A stretch of DNA of 64,000 nucleotides, from positions 81,413,741-81,477,740 of the forward strand of contig CM041465.1 of assembly GCA_023213395.1 (NCBI GenBank), read 5' to 3'. Below, piece after piece: positions 60,701 to 64,000 of the stretch. The stretch is from Cycas panzhihuaensis. Taxonomy: Eukaryota > Cycadophyta. Below the pieces are notes generated by a model that searched no databases, was not told the origin of the DNA, and saw only the letters and a list, made by a program, of their open reading frames with translations. Position 1 is the stretch's first letter. Every line of letters begins with the position of its first letter. The position numbers and the translations under genes were made by a program.

Positions 60701-61545
60701 GGGAGCACAAAGAGATAGTAGGCAGTGCAGCACGCTCCTGTCCTTTTCCGGGAACCAGCGAGAGCAGAGACTTCAAGAAGCTACTCTGAAGATCTAACTG
60801 TATTGTCTTCTTATGAGTCAGAAGTGGACTATCCATCTCAGGAGGTTACAGAAGACGAGAGCAGTGGCAGCAAAATGAGAGAAATGCAAGACACAATATC
60901 AAACTTGCAGGAAGAGAAAGCGAGGGTTTTGATTCAGTTGTCGGTAGAGAGTCTTCACACAAAGCATTTGCAGGATGAAATCAATAATTTGAAGGAAGGT
61001 ATGCAGACTAGTGTGGAAGCTATTCTTCTGGTATAAGAGCACAACCACCCGCATATACTGCTATTGCAAATAAGAAATGCCAAAAGTAGTTTTCTAAATT
61101 GTGGGTCTTGGAATGTATATATTTAGAAATGGTAAATAAAGCTATTTCAGCTGCCAACCAAGTAGCTAATGCAGTAAGGATGGCTACAGTGAAAGATATT
61201 CAAAGATGAATGGATGGCAACATGCCTATTCTAGAGGTATCAGTGGTCAAGTTTATGTAAAATATTACAGTCAACAGGAATTTGATAAGCTTCAAAAAAC
61301 ACTTCAAATTGTGCTCTTATCGTTTGGCATCATTGCATATAAATGCATCTATATGATGTATTGTTTTGAATTTTATCTCTATACAATAATAATAAATTGG
61401 GTTTTAGAAAATATTTAAAAGAAAATATATGGATATTTATACAAAAACATGAGAAATGTTGAGTTTTTTTTTTCTGTCTACTCTTGGTAAGACAAGTTGA
61501 GATAGTCTGGCCTAGAATATATGTCAGGTCTTGTAAAAAAAAATA
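60400..61545 (+). pseudogene. plus-strand coding relic inside D2, possibly captured
   Basis: Runs antisense to the element. The open frame 60725-61036 (103 codons) has an acidic serine-rich part and then a coiled coil, MREMQDTISNLQEEKARVL and LHTKHLQDEINNLKE, with leucines and isoleucines at heptad spacing. Further on, a second frame reads NKAISAANQVANAVRM and, after one stop, DGNMPILEVSVVKF (61130-61250). The downstream part has AATAATAAA-type sequence (61387-61396) and a nine-A run at about 61537-61545. Splice-acceptor-like TATTGCAG occurs at 60488-60495. I do not recognise the protein. It could be a captured cellular gene or retrocopy; nothing ties it to gag. Confidence 0.4.
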
Positions 61546-62449
61546 TTAGTAGAAATAAGGAAGGCTATAGATAAAGATATAATGAAAGGAAATCTTTCTT
61601 TCTATTGATTCAATAGAGCACAAATCAACAAAAAATTTCTAAATATTTTGACAAATAGAAATAAGTCAAGCAAATATCATACATGTAGGTGTATCTGAAA
61701 TCTTTTCAAATGTATCCTGCATTAGATATATCAGAAATATATATGTAAATATGAAAAATGTAATCGAAAAACCTGGTAGTGTAGCTGATTTGTAGACTTG
61801 TAGCAGGTTAACCCTTACATATAAGATCTTCAAACTTTCAAGTGTATTCTTCAACAGATAGATTTGCTGCATATACTTCTTCAGATGGCTGAAAATGCCT
61901 CAAAAATTGTAGATATGCAACTGCTATCTTTTATAGATTGAAATATAGCTTGTAGTTGAAAAAAAACTTTTATGAATCTGCACAAATCCTGTGAAATAAC
62001 ACTGAATATACTCATTATATCATAAATAATAACCTAATAATGAGCGAATCTATTGAAAAATATAATAAATCTGTTGAAAAACTTGTAGAAAATACCACCA
62101 AATGATGAAAAATCGTAGATCTGAAGTGAGACCCTGTAGATCAGAAAATAGTGAAAAGACTTACTGAAATAAGCAGATCTATAGTAAAAACTAGCAGATC
62201 TGAAGTAACAAATTATAGATCTTTGAAGAAAACTTGATAACTTTTGTATGCAGCTGATGCTCTTTTACAAATCTGCAAAAAATATCAAATAAGTAGACAA
62301 AATCTTGTAAACTGTCAAAATATATAATAAATCTGTAGATCTGAAGAGAGAATAACTCAAATATGAGAATAAAAACTTGAATTTATATAACTTGCTACTG
62401 AAAATCTTGTGTAGATCTGCACAAATCTTCATAGATCAGTAATAACCTA
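61546..62449 (-). other. D2 leader, LTR-proximal part
   Basis: AT-rich and non-coding. The palindromic hexamer AGATCT occurs six times within 62117-62418, often as GTAGATCTG or CAGATCT, ending close to the primer site. Confidence 0.6.
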
Positions 62450-62461
62450 GCTCTAATACCA
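62450..62461 (-). other. D2 primer-binding site
   Basis: Minus strand TGGTATTAGAGC, two bases after the LTR end TTCCTTCA. Identical to the D1 site. Confidence 0.9.
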
Positions 62462-62463
62462 AA

Positions 62464-62868
62464 TGAAGGAATATATACTAGCAGGAGAATAGGGCAGAAC
62501 ATATATCAAACAACCATAAACCAATATTGCATCAATACATCAATATATCACAATCACAATAGCATAAACACACGAAAGCCTTGTTGTTCAATCCATTATA
62601 GTAGAAATGAGCATTACAAATCTCTCAAAAGAAGGTGGTGTCTAAAGACACCAAGGTTGTACACCCCATAATATAAATAATTTTGGGGGAGGAGGGAAAC
62701 TCCTCAACCCCTGAATTCAAATTAATAATAAAATAATGTAACTTAACTCCAATAAACTAACTCAACTTACCTTAACTTACCTTGACATGTTGAGCATCAC
62801 ATGTCTAAATTGAGGTGCACAATCTTGGTAGGTAAGAGGGAGTTGAGTGATGACATTAGACTCCAACA
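62464..62868 (-). repeat. D2 5' LTR
   Basis: 405 bp, partner of 57330-57734, followed by the duplicated target GTAAA at 62869-62873. Confidence 0.95.
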
Positions 62869-62873
62869 GTAAA

Positions 62874-63750
62874 TGCCATAATAGAATTTGCAAAGGCCAT
62901 TTTGGGAGCCAGTCCATGGCCTAAGGGATCCTTCATATGGGCTATTATTGGCCATCCCTCTTTAAGGACGCCCACATTTATGCCTTTCGATGTTGTCGGT
63001 GTCAAGAGCACACCAACATCATCTATTTTCCTTTCGAGGCCTTACACCCTGTCATATCTCCATGGCCTTTATCTTAATGGGGATTAGATCTCATTGGGGC
63101 TATAACACTGCCTTCTTTATTACAACATAAGTTCATCTTGACTACGATGAAATACTTTACTAAATGAGCTAAAGCAGTCCTCTTATCCTTTACTTCTAGT
63201 AAGATGATAGCCAGCTTTGTCTACCAGTATATTATTTTCCGATTCAGGGTCCCCGACATCTTGATTACAGATAACAAAACCCCTTTTTGTAATAAGGAAA
63301 TGGATGCACTTTGACAGAAATTTAAGATATCTCATAAAACTTTCTCTCCCTATTACCCCTAGGCCAATGGCCAAATAGAATCTTTTAACAAAAGCCTTAT
63401 AAACATCCTGAAGAAAATTGGAGCCTAATCACAAAAAGATCAGCATCTTCAACTTCCTTATGCCCTATGGGTGTACCACACTTCTATTTGCACTGCTACG
63501 AGGATGATCCCATTCTCCCTTATGTACAAAATTGAGGTAGTCCTCCCATTGGAAGTTGAAATCCCATCCTTGTGAGTTTCTCTTCGGGGTCTCCTCAATG
63601 AGGAGTCCTATCATTAGGCCTGTTTCCTAGACCTCAAAGCCCTAGATGAGAAATGCTTGATTGCATACCAAGTGAATCTTGCCTCTAAAGCTAGGGCGTG
63701 AAAGACATACGATAAACTCCTTTGCCCCTATGTCTGTCCCTGCCGATCGA
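62874..63750 (+). pseudogene. gypsy integrase, zinc finger and catalytic core
   Basis: Continues the frame cut at 57329. The zinc-binding HHCC pattern is completed by GHFGSQ and GYYWPSLFKDAH, with C..C in FRCCRCQ (about 63000). The catalytic core shows WGLDLIG (first D), a FRFRVPDILITDNKTPF block (second D) and PYYP.ANGQIESFNK (E), so the D-D-E residues are all present. ALWVYHTSICTATRMIPFSL matches the block after the core. In-frame stops still break it. A further C-terminal segment reaches about 63750. The 3' LTR lies outside the window. Confidence 0.9.
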
Positions 63751-64000
63751 GGCTCCTCTCCGACCGGGATGGGAGGTTGTCACTCTGTATAGATCTGGGG
63801 GAATACCTCTCAGACTATTACCTCTACCAATCTTGCCATCTCTGCTACTCCTACCAAGTCAAACACATCATATATTTGTCTATATATCTATATATGAAAA
63901 TCTCAAAACCGAATTAAAGCAAGCTATTTAAGCACATAGTGGTTGAAAGGCATCAGAAATGGGTAGTGTCTCACCTCCTAGGATGGTTGGCTCCTCAACA
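63751..64000 (+). other. gypsy element continuing past the window edge
   Basis: After the integrase tail no motif is recognised. The frame at 63722-63931 overlaps the integrase C-terminus in another phase and is not supported as a separate gene. Confidence 0.4.

Larger units (their letters stand above)
57330..62868 (-). mobile_element. D2: gag-only copia-type LTR element with cargo
   Basis: A 5539-bp element inserted into the integrase of the plus-strand gypsy element, on the minus strand. In sense order: 5' LTR 62464-62868, primer site 62450-62461, a ~4 kb leader, gag from 58492, polypurine tract 57748-57735, 3' LTR 57734-57330. Target duplication GTGAA/GTAAA. No protease, integrase, RT or RNase H is visible. 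The leader is much longer than that of D1 and holds GC-richer repeats and a plus-strand coding relic (60400-61545). The LTRs differ at about 18 of 405 positions, fewer than in D1, so D2 inserted later. Confidence 0.9.

Noticed and set aside
1-64000. CRISPR arrays, operons, riboswitches or bacterial-type systems.
   Set aside because: No regularly spaced direct repeats with unique spacers; all recognisable content is plant nuclear DNA and retroelements.
1-64000. tRNA, rRNA or organelle-derived segments.
   Set aside because: No cloverleaf-type or organelle gene blocks were recognised by eye; a tRNA scan would be needed to exclude them fully.

Overview
This is an AT-rich, repeat-dominated stretch of nuclear DNA from a land plant with a large genome. 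The mix of decayed L1-type LINEs, Ty1/copia relics, Ty3/gypsy elements with LTRs above 3 kb and one isolated intronless germin-like gene suggests a gymnosperm. That placement is inference; nothing in the window proves the species. The only intact cellular gene I can support is a germin-like protein (12429-13100, + strand). It has its own TATA/bZIP-type upstream sequence, an upstream ORF and a poly(A) signal, and it is clearly richer in G+C than its surroundings.

Layout. 1-3243: relic of a copia-type LTR family (called F1 here) with two LTR copies. 3244-5550: nothing recognised. 5560-9050: decayed LINE (ORF1, endonuclease, reverse transcriptase) interrupted by a ~0.5 kb insertion at about 7940-8450. 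9050-11500: nothing firm. 11505-13310: tandem duplication, then the germin-like gene. 15412-17140: a second F1 element, minus strand. 18903-19234: LTR of another copia family (F2). 19235-21485: a third F1 element, plus strand. 24040-29397: a second, better preserved LINE (ORF1 with zinc knuckle, endonuclease, RT with FVDD, zf-RVT, RNase H, A-rich tail). 30850-34880: two copia pol relics in opposite orientations, one split by an F1 LTR.

37982-64000 is a nested gypsy region. A minus-strand element ends in a 3.1 kb LTR (37982-41088), with a separate RNase H just upstream of it in its own sense. A plus-strand element starts with a homologous 3.2 kb LTR (45275-48520) and carries gag, protease, RT, RNase H and integrase up to the right edge. 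The two LTRs lie head to head as a diverged inverted repeat. Between them, at about 43000-45270, is a purine-rich, coding-like stretch that I cannot assign.

The plus-strand gypsy element has been hit twice by complete, non-autonomous, gag-only copia-type elements, both on the minus strand. D1 (52154-55152) has 221-bp LTRs and an exact 5-bp target duplication. D2 (57330-62868) has 405-bp LTRs and a near-exact target duplication. Each has a primer-binding site, a polypurine tract and a decayed gag, and neither has any pol domain. D2 also carries a ~4 kb non-gag leader holding GC-richer, internally repetitive DNA and an antisense coiled-coil coding relic that looks foreign to the element. By eye the LTRs differ at 14/221 positions in D1 and 18/405 in D2, so D2 looks younger. 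This pair, and the cargo in D2, is the most interesting content of the window.
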